Shown: positions 1-9,086 of the stretch, piece after piece
How the letters are laid out: each line of letters opens with the position of its first letter
Numbering within the stretch: position 1 is the first letter of the stretch
Source: Prevotella sp. AGR2160
GTDB taxonomy: Bacteria > Bacteroidota > Bacteroidia > Bacteroidales > Bacteroidaceae
Assembly (NCBI RefSeq): GCF_000424185.1
Contig: NZ_AUJK01000003.1
Location: 177,705-241,704, forward strand
DNA: 64,000 nt
Reading direction: 5' to 3'
Notes under the pieces: model-generated
The model's input: only the letters and a program-made list of their open reading frames with translations
What the model was told of the DNA's origin: nothing
Databases searched by the model: none
Made by a program: the position numbers and the translations under genes

Positions 1-2
1 TT

Positions 3-1481
3 ATCCTCCTGTTTGTGATGACAGGAGTGTTGAGCGGCTGCGACAGCTATCTCGATACCGAATTCAGTCGTGGTAAGGATGCCAACGAGGCTATCCAGAA
101 TGTCGACAATGCCAATACTGCCCTGCAGGGTACTTACAGCCTGTTCTATGACTACCGTTTCGCCGGTAACTTCGCCATGACGCTGAGTGATATCCCCACG
201 GACATCAGCTACTGGAACCAGCAGACGGGTCACATGAATGGTATCTACGAGTATGCCACGGATGATAATGACACCTATCTGTATTATATCTGGGACTATG
301 GTTATAAGATCGTCAGCAATGCTACGCGTCTGATCAACCAGGGTGACGACCTCGCCAAGAACCTGTCCTCTGCCTCCGACAAGGCAACGCTCAACGGCTA
401 CCTCGCGCAGGCTCACGGCCTCCGCGCCTTTGCCAACCTCTATATGGTCAACTATTTCGCTCACCAGTATAAGGTCAATGGTCAGGACTTCGGCAAGGAA
501 CCGGGCATCGTCATCAGCGACGCCACCATACAGCCGTATGACACCGTCCACCGTGCCACCATCGCCGAGTCCTATGCCTTCATCGTGAAGGATCTCAAGA
601 CGGCCCTCGACCTCTTCAATAATGGCGCCGACGAGCCTGCTGAGAAGGTCTATCTCACCAAGCCGGCTATCGAGGGTCTCCTCGCCCGTACCTATCTCTA
701 TATGGAGGACTGGGCTAACGCCAAGAGTTATGCTGAGGCAGCACTGAAAGACGGCGACATCGACCTCAACAAGGGTCTGGCCCATACGAAGGCCGACTAT
801 GCCGCCCTCTACCAGTCTACGGGTTCCAACAATGAGAGCTTCTTCTATCTCTCCATCGACGACACGCACAACTTCTCTGCCAATGCCGCCGGTAATATCT
901 GGAACACCTACAGCTACAGTCCGAGCCCGAAGCTCCAGAGACTCTATGCCAGCACGGATTGCCGTGACACCCTCATCGCATGGGATGTTGCTGTCAGCAG
1001 TTCCACACCCACCGTTCCTTACTATGCCGGTGGTAAGTATGGTGCCACCAAGAATGGTGTCAACGGTGTTGCCTATGAGACGAACTATCTCATCAACGCA
1101 CCGGAGATGTTCCTCATCATCGCCGAGGCAGACATCAAGCAGGGGAATCTCAGTGGGGCTCAGGAGAACCTCTTCCAGGTAGCCCGCCGCAACACGGCCA
1201 TCAAGAGTGTCGCCGACCTGCCACAGACCCTCGACGGTCTCTACAGTTTCCTGAAGGACGAGCGCGCCCGCGAGCTCTTCCAGGAGGGACACCGTCTGTG
1301 GGACCTCCGTCGCTGGGGTGACAAGGTCAGCGTAGTGGCCTATGGCGCACCGAACGTGAAGTTCAACTACACGGACTATCAGATCTCCGACCTCGTCTAC
1401 CCGATTCCTAACGCAGAGATCAACGCTCACTTCGGTGTAGAGCAGAACGAGGGCTGGGCAAAGACCTTCCCGAAGAAGTAA
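3..1481 (+). CDS. SusD/RagB-family outer-membrane lipoprotein (5' end cut by window)
   Basis: This is the glycan- or nutrient-binding surface lipoprotein that pairs with a SusC TonB-dependent transporter. The frame is open to the window edge, and the residues before the first start codon are hydrophobic and run into the lipobox LSGC, so the true start lies outside the window. The next residues, CDSYLDTEFS, are typical of SusD N-termini. The C-terminal part contains the family block LFQEGHRLWDLRRWG, followed by YPIPNAEINAH close to the end. A strong hairpin terminator follows the stop, so this gene ends an operon whose SusC partner is probably just upstream. The substrate cannot be read from sequence. 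The family call is firm. Confidence 0.93.
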   Translation: MLLFVMTGVLSGCDSYLDTEFSRGKDANEAIQNVDNANTALQGTYSLFYDYRFAGNFAMTLSDIPTDISYWNQQTGHMNGIYEYATDDNDTYLYYIWDYGYKIVSNATRLINQGDDLAKNLSSASDKATLNGYLAQAHGLRAFANLYMVNYFAHQYKVNGQDFGKEPGIVISDATIQPYDTVHRATIAESYAFIVKDLKTALDLFNNGADEPAEKVYLTKPAIEGLLARTYLYMEDWANAKSYAEAALKDGDIDLNKGLAHTKADYAALYQSTGSNNESFFYLSIDDTHNFSANAAGNIWNTYSYSPSPKLQRLYASTDCRDTLIAWDVAVSSSTPTVPYYAGGKYGATKNGVNGVAYETNYLINAPEMFLIIAEADIKQGNLSGAQENLFQVARRNTAIKSVADLPQTLDGLYSFLKDERARELFQEGHRLWDLRRWGDKVSVVAYGAPNVKFNYTDYQISDLVYPIPNAEINAHFGVEQNEGWAKTFPKK

Positions 1482-1510
1482 GATTTTTCATACTAGCAAT
1501 AACACTTATC

Positions 1511-1549
1511 AATGCCGACATGGAATATTTTCCATGCCGGCATTTTTCG
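1511..1549 (+). terminator. intrinsic terminator after the first SusD gene
   Basis: A 15-base stem (aatgccgacatggaa with ttccatgccggcatt, one mismatch) closes a four-base loop and is followed by a T-rich run. It separates the truncated SusD gene from the next operon. Confidence 0.85.
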
Positions 1550-1556
1550 TTGCTGA

Positions 1557-1582
1557 CGGAACATGATAAATCATGTCCCTAC
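1557..1582. repeat. palindromic repeat family A, copy 1
   Basis: The core is ggaacatgataaatcatgtccc, a near-perfect palindrome. Close copies occur at 13682, 31853, 31886, 41046, 56099 and 58828, always between genes. Confidence 0.8.
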
Positions 1583-1643
1583 AGCAGGAAAAATGTACAA
1601 ATTCATGTAAAATATAATATTTTTGCAATTTTTTATCATTTCA

Positions 1644-1675
1644 TTTTTCTCTTTACGAAAAAATCAATACCTTTG
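1644..1675 (+). promoter_or_regulatory. promoter of the SusC operon
   Basis: The -7 box TAccTTTG is at 1668-1675. A T-rich stretch at 1644-1648 stands where the -33 box would be, but it is not an exact TTTG. The leader to the SusC start is about 45 bases. Confidence 0.6.
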
Positions 1676-1725
1676 CAACCAATTAATTTATTTGGGTCAA
1701 GATTTTAAATTATTTACGAGAATTT

Positions 1726-4700
1726 ATGGAGAAAAGATTTAGCATGGTTTTGGCTGGTCTGTTCCTGAGTTCAGGAATGGCACTTGCTCAAACGAAGATC
1801 TCAGGAACCGTAATCTCGGCAGAAGATGGCCAGCCTGTTATCGGCGCCTCCATTATGGTGCAAGGCACGAAGACAGGTACTGTTACGAATATCGATGGTC
1901 AGTTTGACCTCGACGTTCCTGCCGGGAAGAAGTTGGTAGTCACGTACATCGGCATGCAGCCGCAGACCGTGACAGCAAAACCTGGGATGAAGATCACCCT
2001 GAAGAATGATGACAAGACATTGCAGGAAGTCGTCGTCACCGGTATGACGACACAGGACAAACGATTGTTTACAGGAGCCACCTCAAAGATCAGTGCCAAG
2101 GACGCCAAGCTCGACGGTGTTGCCGATATCAGCCGCTCGCTGGAAGGCCGTGTCGCCGGTGTGAGTGTCCAGAATGTCAGTGGTACCTTCGGTACCGCTC
2201 CGAAGATCCGTGTCCGTGGTGCTACGTCCATCTACGGTAGTTCCAAGCCGTTGTGGGTTGTTGATGGTGTCATCATGGAGGATGTGACGGATGTCGATGC
2301 CGACGCCCTCTCTTCCGGTGATGCGAACACGTTGATCTCTTCCGCTATCGCCGGTTTGAATGCCGATGATATCGAGAGTTTCCAAATCCTGAAAGATGGT
2401 TCCGCTACCTCTATCTACGGTGCCCGCGCCATGTCCGGTGTAATCGTCGTGACGACGAAGAAAGGTCATGCCGGTCAGTCACGCATCAGTTACACGGGTG
2501 AGTTCACCATGCGTCTGAAACCGAGTTACAGCGAGTTCAATATCATGAACTCTCAGGATCAGATGAGTGTTTACAATGAGATGTATCAGGATGGATTCCT
2601 GTCCTTCAGCCGTACTTACCGTGCTGCCTCCAGTGGTGTCTATGGTAAGATGTATCAGTTGATGAACACTTATAATGAGTCTAATGGCCAGTTCGGTCTT
2701 GCCAATACGCAGGAGGCGATGTATGACTACCTCCATCAGGCAGAGATCCGCAACACGAACTGGTTTGATGAGTTGTTCAGAAACAGCATTCAGCAGAACC
2801 ACTCTATCAGTATCTCCTCTGGTTCTGACAAGGCACAGTATTATGCTTCTTTCTCCTTGATGGATGACCCGGGATGGACGGAGAGAAGTAAGGTGCGTCG
2901 TTATACGGCCAATATCAATGCCCTGTATAACATTTCCAAGAAGGTCAGCCTGAATTTGATCAGCAACTCTTCTTACCGTCAGCAGCAAGCTCCTGGTACG
3001 ACGAGTTCGAGTGTGGACCCGGTGAATGGTACGGTATCCCGTGATTTCGATATCAACCCGTACTCCTACGCCATCAACACCTCACGTACGCTTGATCCGA
3101 ATACGTTCTATACGCGCAACTATGCGCCGTTTAACATCCATAACGAGTTGGCCAACAACTATATGGATTTTGACGTGATGGATTTCCGTCTGCAGGCAGA
3201 GCTGAAGTATAAGCCCATCAGCAAGGTCACCCTTTCCGCTCTCGGCGCTTATAAATATTCTACGACGACACAGGACTGGAAGATTACGGAGAACTCCAAC
3301 CTCGCCCAGGCTTATCGTGCCATGGATGATGCCGTGATGCGCGATGCCAACCCGTGGCTGTACACCGATCCCGACAAGGCCAACTCCCTGCCTATCTCTG
3401 TCCTCCCCGAGGGTGGTTTCTTCCGTGAGACGAAGTACAAGATGAATTCCTGGGACTTCCGTGCCACGGCAGCCTACAACGATGTGTTCAACAAGGATCA
3501 TATCGTCAACTTCTTCGGTGGTATGGAGGTGAGCGATGTCACGCGTAACAAGACCTACTTCAATGGTGTCGGTATGCAGTATGACATGGGTATGCTCGCC
3601 AACTATGACTATCGCTATTTCAAGCAGGCCAGTGAGGAGAATTCCATGTACTATAATGTCACGAACAGTTATACGCGTACGACGGCATTCTTCGCCACAG
3701 GAACCTATTCTTATAAGGCCCGTTACACCTTGAACGGAACGGTCCGTTATGAGGGTAGTAATATGTTGGGCAAGAGCCGTTCTGCCCGTTGGATGCCAAC
3801 GTGGAACGTCTCCACGGCATGGAACATCCATGAGGAGCCATGGTTTGAGCGGGTCTTCAATAACAAGCTCTCCCACGCTACGCTGAAGGCTTCTTACTCC
3901 CTGACCGGTGACCGTCCTTCCGTCAATAATGCGCAGGTGATCGTCCAGAGTTATTCTCCCTGGCGCCGTTACGCTACCGATAAGGAGACGGGGCTGGAAA
4001 TCAAGGAGTTTGCCAATCCAGATCTGACCTACGAGAAGAAGCACGAGCTGAACCTCGGTGCTGACCTTGGCTTCTTCGACAACCGCCTGAACGTCACGTT
4101 CGACTGGTATACGCGTAACAACTACGACCTGATTGGTCCGAAGCGTACCACGGGTACCACGGGAACGACGATCATGTATGCCAATGTGGCCAGTATGAAG
4201 TCGCATGGTGAGGAACTTTCCATCTCTTCGAAGAATATCAAGACGAAAGACTTCGACTGGAATACCGACTTCATCTTCTCTCATACAAAGAGCCGTGTGA
4301 CATCACTCGACAGCCGCAGCCCGATTTACGACTTCATCTTCGGCACCGGTTTCACGATGGTCGGCTATCCCTACCGTGGCCTCTTCTCCATCGACTTCAA
4401 GGGTCTGAACAAGGAAGGTCTGCCTACCTTTATCAATGAGAATGGTGAGTTGACAACGAGTAATATCAACTTCCAGTCGTATGTCCTCGACCATCTGGTA
4501 TATGAAGGACCTACCGATCCTACGATTACTGGTAGTTTGGGCAACACATTCCGTTATAAGAACTGGCATCTGAACATCTTTGCCACCTACTCTTTCGGCA
4601 ACGTGATCCGTCTCGATCCGTTCTTCAAGTCCTCCTACTCCGATCTCGACGCCATGCCGAAGGAGTTCAAGAACCGCTGGATGCATGCCGGTGATGAGAA

Positions 4701-5034
4701 TATCACGAATATCCCGGTCATCGCCGACCTCCGTCAGCTGCAGAACGACACCTATCTGAGCCGTGCCTACAATGCTTACAACGCTTCTACGGCCCGTACG
4801 GCAAAGGGTGACTTCATCCGTATGAAGGAGATATCCCTCTCTTACGACTTCCCGCGCAAGTGGGTGGCTCCGCTGGGCCTGAGCACGGCGAGTCTGAAGT
4901 TGCAGGCCACGAACCTCTTCCTGATCTACTCCGACAAGAAGTTGAACGGACAGGATCCTGAATTCTTCAATACTGGTGGTGTTGCCGTTCCTATGGCCCG
5001 TCAGTTCACATTCACTGTTAGACTTGGTATTTAA
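1726..5034 (+). CDS. SusC/RagA-family TonB-dependent outer-membrane transporter
   Basis: This is a 1102-residue outer-membrane importer that would act with the SusD lipoprotein encoded 12 bases downstream and draw energy from TonB. Residues 1-22 are a signal peptide ending ALAQ. A carboxypeptidase-regulatory-like domain follows (about 24-95, ISGTVISAEDGQPVIGASI). Next come a TonB-box-like segment (LQEVVVTGM), the plug domain with the SusC motif RVRGATSIYGSSKPLWVVDG, and a long beta-barrel ending in RQFTFTVRLGI. Length and domain order are normal for SusC. It is the first gene of a four-gene operon with two further lipoproteins. The substrate is unknown; the association with a zinc metallohydrolase does not point to a particular glycan. 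Confidence 0.96.
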   Translation: MEKRFSMVLAGLFLSSGMALAQTKISGTVISAEDGQPVIGASIMVQGTKTGTVTNIDGQFDLDVPAGKKLVVTYIGMQPQTVTAKPGMKITLKNDDKTLQEVVVTGMTTQDKRLFTGATSKISAKDAKLDGVADISRSLEGRVAGVSVQNVSGTFGTAPKIRVRGATSIYGSSKPLWVVDGVIMEDVTDVDADALSSGDANTLISSAIAGLNADDIESFQILKDGSATSIYGARAMSGVIVVTTKKGHAGQSRISYTGEFTMRLKPSYSEFNIMNSQDQMSVYNEMYQDGFLSFSRTYRAASSGVYGKMYQLMNTYNESNGQFGLANTQEAMYDYLHQAEIRNTNWFDELFRNSIQQNHSISISSGSDKAQYYASFSLMDDPGWTERSKVRRYTANINALYNISKKVSLNLISNSSYRQQQAPGTTSSSVDPVNGTVSRDFDINPYSYAINTSRTLDPNTFYTRNYAPFNIHNELANNYMDFDVMDFRLQAELKYKPISKVTLSALGAYKYSTTTQDWKITENSNLAQAYRAMDDAVMRDANPWLYTDPDKANSLPISVLPEGGFFRETKYKMNSWDFRATAAYNDVFNKDHIVNFFGGMEVSDVTRNKTYFNGVGMQYDMGMLANYDYRYFKQASEENSMYYNVTNSYTRTTAFFATGTYSYKARYTLNGTVRYEGSNMLGKSRSARWMPTWNVSTAWNIHEEPWFERVFNNKLSHATLKASYSLTGDRPSVNNAQVIVQSYSPWRRYATDKETGLEIKEFANPDLTYEKKHELNLGADLGFFDNRLNVTFDWYTRNNYDLIGPKRTTGTTGTTIMYANVASMKSHGEELSISSKNIKTKDFDWNTDFIFSHTKSRVTSLDSRSPIYDFIFGTGFTMVGYPYRGLFSIDFKGLNKEGLPTFINENGELTTSNINFQSYVLDHLVYEGPTDPTITGSLGNTFRYKNWHLNIFATYSFGNVIRLDPFFKSSYSDLDAMPKEFKNRWMHAGDENITNIPVIADLRQLQNDTYLSRAYNAYNASTARTAKGDFIRMKEISLSYDFPRKWVAPLGLSTASLKLQATNLFLIYSDKKLNGQDPEFFNTGGVAVPMARQFTFTVRLGI

Positions 5035-5046
5035 TCAAAGAGAAAA

Positions 5047-6630
5047 ATGAAGAAACTAAATATTTTTCTGCTCTCCATCGGCGTGTTGCTGGCATTCTCG
5101 TCTTGTGACACCTATCTCGACAAGTTGCCTGATGACCGTGCGGAAGTAGACAGTAAGGATAAGGTCGCCAAGTTGCTGGTCGATGCCTATCCCCAGGCAG
5201 AGGGAATCCTTATCCAAGAGTTAAGCTCCGATAATGTTGCCGATAACGGCAAGCAGTACAGTACGGAGTCCTACATCGACGAGATGTATCGTTTCAAGAC
5301 ACCGGAATATGAGTCTACGGACAGCCCCTATGCTATCTGGGACTACGGCTACCGTGGCGTGGCCACCGCCAACCAGGCGTTGGCAGCCATTGACAAGCTC
5401 GGAGACACGGATGAGCTGAAGCCCTACAAGGGAGAGGCGCTGCTGTGCCGTGCGTTGAACATGTTCATCCTTTCCAACGTGTTCTGTATGGCTTACGACT
5501 CCACGAAGTGCGATACCTATCCCGGTCTGCCTTATCCGACCACTACCGATCAGCCGATCAAGGGTATGACGGAGCGTGGCACCCTTCGTGAGCTCTATGC
5601 CCATATCAATGCCGATATCGAGGAGGCCCTGCCTCTGATTGATGATAATGCTTACAGCATACCTAAGTATCACTTCAACAAGAATGCGGCCTATGCTTTT
5701 GCTGCCCGCTTCAACCTCTATTATCATCACTACGACAAGGCCATCGCCTATGCCACGCAGTGCCTGGGCAGTGATCCTACCGTCTATCTGCGTAAGTGGA
5801 CGAACTACCGCACGCTGGCCGGTTCACAGGATATCTTCAACAACTATATCCAGAGCAGCGATGCCGCCAACTTCCTGCTGATTCCTTCTGTATCCATCGT
5901 CGGTCGTTGGACGGAGGGAAACTGGCTGCGCTATGTCCACAATGATGTGATCACGAAGTATGAGACCTACTGGGCCGCTTGTCCGTGGGCTTACGGCGCC
6001 ACATCCAGCAATGACCTCTACCAGTGCGCCCACATGCTCTATGGTAACGCTCAGGTCACGATGTTCCCGAAGCTCTTCGAGACTTTAGAGTATACGGATA
6101 AGGTCAATGGTATCGGTTATCCCCATACCGTGGATGCCTATTTCACCGGTGATGAGACCATCCTTGTACGTGCTGAGGCTTACGCCCTGCGCAATGGCAA
6201 CGGTGATCTCCAGAAAGCCGTTGATGACCTGAACACATGGGCATCTACGAACCTCGAAGATAAGGATGATCAGATGACCCGTCCGACCTATACGGTGGCC
6301 AACCTGACGAATTATGTAGAGAGTGTACATTATGCCTCTGTCACACCTGTCGAGGATGCTGAGCGCAGTTTCCGTAAGGTGCTCCATCCGCAGGGCTTCA
6401 CCGTTGCCAAGGGCAGTCAGGAGGATATCATTCAGGTCATCCTTCATGCCCGTCGACTGACAACCTGTTTCCAGGGTATGCGTTTCCAGGACTGCAAGCG
6501 TTATGGCATTGAGTACACGCACTTCGTCGACAAGGAAGATCCTATCGTCTTCAAGGCCGGTGATCTCCGTGGTGCCATCCAGATTCCTGAGGCCGTGATC
6601 AATGCCGGTCTTGCCGCTAATCCGAGATAA
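5047..6630 (+). CDS. SusD/RagB-family lipoprotein
   Basis: This 527-residue surface lipoprotein is expected to form the lid of the SusC transporter encoded just upstream. A lipoprotein signal ends at Cys20 (FSSC), followed by DTYLDKLPDDRAEVDS, a standard SusD opening. The aromatic-rich, TPR-like helical body is visible (YAIWDYGYRGVATANQAL), as is the C-terminal block GMRFQDCKRYGIEY. The spacing of 12 bases to SusC and 17 bases to the next gene supports a single transcript. It differs clearly from the SusD at the left edge, so the two genes belong to different SusC/D pairs rather than being a duplicated copy. The bound ligand is unknown. Confidence 0.95.
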   Translation: MKKLNIFLLSIGVLLAFSSCDTYLDKLPDDRAEVDSKDKVAKLLVDAYPQAEGILIQELSSDNVADNGKQYSTESYIDEMYRFKTPEYESTDSPYAIWDYGYRGVATANQALAAIDKLGDTDELKPYKGEALLCRALNMFILSNVFCMAYDSTKCDTYPGLPYPTTTDQPIKGMTERGTLRELYAHINADIEEALPLIDDNAYSIPKYHFNKNAAYAFAARFNLYYHHYDKAIAYATQCLGSDPTVYLRKWTNYRTLAGSQDIFNNYIQSSDAANFLLIPSVSIVGRWTEGNWLRYVHNDVITKYETYWAACPWAYGATSSNDLYQCAHMLYGNAQVTMFPKLFETLEYTDKVNGIGYPHTVDAYFTGDETILVRAEAYALRNGNGDLQKAVDDLNTWASTNLEDKDDQMTRPTYTVANLTNYVESVHYASVTPVEDAERSFRKVLHPQGFTVAKGSQEDIIQVILHARRLTTCFQGMRFQDCKRYGIEYTHFVDKEDPIVFKAGDLRGAIQIPEAVINAGLAANPR

Positions 6631-6647
6631 ATAAAAAATTATCAGCA

Positions 6648-7580
6648 ATGAAAAAATTAGTATTATATATATTTCTCATGGGTTTCGTCTTCGCCATGGC
6701 CGGTTGCTCCAATGATGACATCGACGAGACCAACAGCGTTTTCACGCATGAGAAGGTCGACTCTTCTGAGTTCGACCACTGGCTGGCCAAGAACTATACA
6801 CAGCCCTATAATATTCGACCGCTCTACCGTTATCATGACCTGGAGACCGACAACTCTTACAATGTTATCCCGGCCAAGGTGAAGAACGTACAGGCACTGG
6901 CTGTCATCATGAAGCATATCTGGCTTGACGCCTATGCAGAGGTGGCCGGTCCCGACTTCCTGAAGAAGTACTGTCCGCGTATCTTCCAGTTCATCGGATC
7001 CGGTGAGTACAACTCCAACGGTTCTGTTGTCCTCGGTACTGCCGAGGGAGGTATGAAGATCACGCTGTTCCGTGTCAACGCCATTGATCCCGACAATATC
7101 TTTATTGACAGTGTCAGTGCCGTCCCTCAGACGGAACATCTGCCGCTGGACCTGAACTACTGGTATTTCCACACGATGCACCATGAGTTCTGTCATATCC
7201 TCACGCAGCACAAGAACTACTCCACCGACTTCCAGCTCGTCTCTGCCGGTAAGTACCACTCCAGCGACTGGGTGAATGTAAAGGATGAGGATGCGCCGGC
7301 CCTCGGTTTCGTCTCCGGCTATGCCAGCGGCGAGTATAACGAGGACTTCGCTGAGATCTATTCCACCTATGTCACCCACACGCAGGAAGCCTGGGACAAG
7401 CTCCTGGCTTTGGGCGTGAAGAATGGCGACACTTCCGGCCGTGATGCCATCGTGAAGAAGCTGGCCATTATCAAGGAGTATTTCAAGAGTTCCTATGGAC
7501 TGGATATTGACAAGCTCCGTGAGGTCGTCCTTCGTCGCTGCCATGAGGTTCAGAATATGGATTTGTCTAAATTGAATTAG
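6648..7580 (+). CDS. substrate import-associated zinc metallohydrolase lipoprotein
   Basis: This 310-residue lipoprotein has its signal ending at Cys20 (MAGC). It carries a zinc-metallopeptidase motif, HEFCH, at residues 179-183, and a downstream acidic block (NEDFAEIYSTYV, about 230-241) that could give the third metal ligand. It fits the family of HExxH lipoproteins encoded directly after SusC/SusD pairs in Bacteroidetes (TIGR04549-type, named from memory). Its role is inferred to be cleavage of an imported or surface-bound substrate, perhaps a peptide or glycoprotein. The gene lies 17 bases after SusD and 8 bases before the DUF4302 gene. The actual substrate and catalytic activity are unproven. 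Confidence 0.85.
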   Translation: MKKLVLYIFLMGFVFAMAGCSNDDIDETNSVFTHEKVDSSEFDHWLAKNYTQPYNIRPLYRYHDLETDNSYNVIPAKVKNVQALAVIMKHIWLDAYAEVAGPDFLKKYCPRIFQFIGSGEYNSNGSVVLGTAEGGMKITLFRVNAIDPDNIFIDSVSAVPQTEHLPLDLNYWYFHTMHHEFCHILTQHKNYSTDFQLVSAGKYHSSDWVNVKDEDAPALGFVSGYASGEYNEDFAEIYSTYVTHTQEAWDKLLALGVKNGDTSGRDAIVKKLAIIKEYFKSSYGLDIDKLREVVLRRCHEVQNMDLSKLN

Positions 7581-7588
7581 TATTTCCT

Positions 7589-8890
7589 ATGAAAAAGTTA
7601 TTATTCGCATTGCTTGCTCTGACAGCAATCATTTCATATACATCCTGTACGCCGACGGTCGATGATGTCTACGACAAGGCTTACGACCAGCGCAAGGCCG
7701 AGAATCTCGCCGATATCAAGTCGACACTGGAGAGTGCCAAGAACGGCTGGGTCATGTACATCTATGGCAACCAGTCATTGGGTGGCTACAACCTCCTGCT
7801 GAAGTTCCATAATGACTCCGTCGTCGCCAGTTCCGAGCTCAACAAGGTCGACACCATCAGCGCGCCCTCCCATTATCAGGTGGGTTACAGCGCAGGCCCA
7901 ATCCTGTCCTTCGATGAGTATAACAGCATCATCCACCAGTTCTCCGACCCCGTCAACCAGAAATACGGCACCAACGGCAAGGGTTTCGAGGGCGATCTGG
8001 AATATCGTGTGCAGAGCTATTCTGCCGACTCCATCGTCCTTCTGGGCAAGAAGCATGAGAACAAGATTGTCATGCTTCCTCTGGCTGAGAGCACTTCCTG
8101 GAAGAGCTATCTCGAGAAGGTGAAGGAAGTGGACGACTCCATGTTCACGTCCAACTACGACTTCGTCATCAACGGCAAGGACACCATCCACGCACGCCGT
8201 TCCAACCGTGTCCTCAACTACACGGTGCTCGACAAGGACAGTCAGAAGGTAGTCAACACCATTGGCTACTGCATCACCGACAAGGGTATGCGCCTCTATG
8301 AGCCGATCTCTCTCGACGGTCAGCAGATCACGGGCTTCACCTATCAGCCGAATTCCGATATCTATACGGATGTGGCCAATTCGAGCGTTACCCTGAAAAA
8401 GCGTATCATGAATCCGAATGCCCTCCTCGTCGACGGCACTTGGTATATTGATCTTGCTGAAGCCGGTGCTTTTCCTTCCAACCAGTGGAAGATTGCCCGT
8501 TCGGAGATGCTTGCACAGGGTGACTCTCTGCTGATGGGCTGTCTGGGAACTTACAGCACGGAGTTCGCCTTCACGTTCGCCCTCGGCAATGCAGACACCG
8601 GCTATTATCTGGCTGCCCTCAACTTCGACTACAAACTGATCGGCAAGGATGAGATCTCCATGACCTTCAATGGCTATGGCGATGCCCTCGGCAACGGTCT
8701 GCAGTTCCTGAATGGCTCATACGGTGTCGATGCCCTCATCGCGCCGTTCGGCTATAAAAAGACACGAACCTTCAAGGTGGAGACGGACGACTTGAAGCGT
8801 CCCTCCTATATGATTCTTACTGACAAGAGTAATCGAAGGAACAAGATGAAACTGGTCAGCAACACCGTCTATTTCCCTCTCCAAAAATAG
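7589..8890 (+). CDS. DUF4302-type lipoprotein
   Basis: This 433-residue lipoprotein has its signal ending at Cys20 (YTSC). The N-terminal segment VDDVYDKAYDQRKAENL followed by AKNGWVMYIYG matches what I recall of DUF4302 proteins, which accompany SusC/SusD and zinc metallohydrolase lipoproteins in the same operon. The rest is beta-rich with no enzyme motif that I recognise. It is probably an accessory surface-binding protein of the import system, but that is an inference from context. It is the last gene of the operon: a strong terminator begins 20 bases after the stop. Confidence 0.75.
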   Translation: MKKLLFALLALTAIISYTSCTPTVDDVYDKAYDQRKAENLADIKSTLESAKNGWVMYIYGNQSLGGYNLLLKFHNDSVVASSELNKVDTISAPSHYQVGYSAGPILSFDEYNSIIHQFSDPVNQKYGTNGKGFEGDLEYRVQSYSADSIVLLGKKHENKIVMLPLAESTSWKSYLEKVKEVDDSMFTSNYDFVINGKDTIHARRSNRVLNYTVLDKDSQKVVNTIGYCITDKGMRLYEPISLDGQQITGFTYQPNSDIYTDVANSSVTLKKRIMNPNALLVDGTWYIDLAEAGAFPSNQWKIARSEMLAQGDSLLMGCLGTYSTEFAFTFALGNADTGYYLAALNFDYKLIGKDEISMTFNGYGDALGNGLQFLNGSYGVDALIAPFGYKKTRTFKVETDDLKRPSYMILTDKSNRRNKMKLVSNTVYFPLQK

Positions 8891-8910
8891 ACTTGACCCA
8901 ATGAGCAGAA

Positions 8911-8950
8911 GATCCGGTGGCAAGGCAACTTGTCACCGGATTATATTTTT
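8911..8950 (+). terminator. intrinsic terminator of the SusC operon
   Basis: A 14-base stem (gatccggtggcaag with cttgtcaccggatt, G-U pairs allowed) has a gcaa loop and is followed by atattttt. Confidence 0.88.
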
Positions 8951-9013
8951 AGGGTGAAGTGAGTAAAAATAATTACGTTTTTTCGAGAAAGTGAATATTT
9001 TTGTTATATTTTC

Positions 9014-9044
9014 TTTGCAAATTAAAGAATAATGCGTAACTTTG
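9014..9044 (+). promoter_or_regulatory. promoter of the secreted-protein gene at 9087
   Basis: TTTG at 9014-9017 and TAACTTTG at 9037-9044 are separated by 19 bases, a textbook Bacteroidetes promoter. It rules out a translation start at 9042 and sets the start at 9087. Confidence 0.85.
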
Positions 9045-9086
9045 CAGCCGAAGATAATTGATAACAGAAATTTTATTTACAGACGT

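Noticed and set aside
1520..1708. 62-codon frame between the first SusD gene and SusC
   Set aside because: It runs through the terminator, repeat A and the promoter of the SusC operon.
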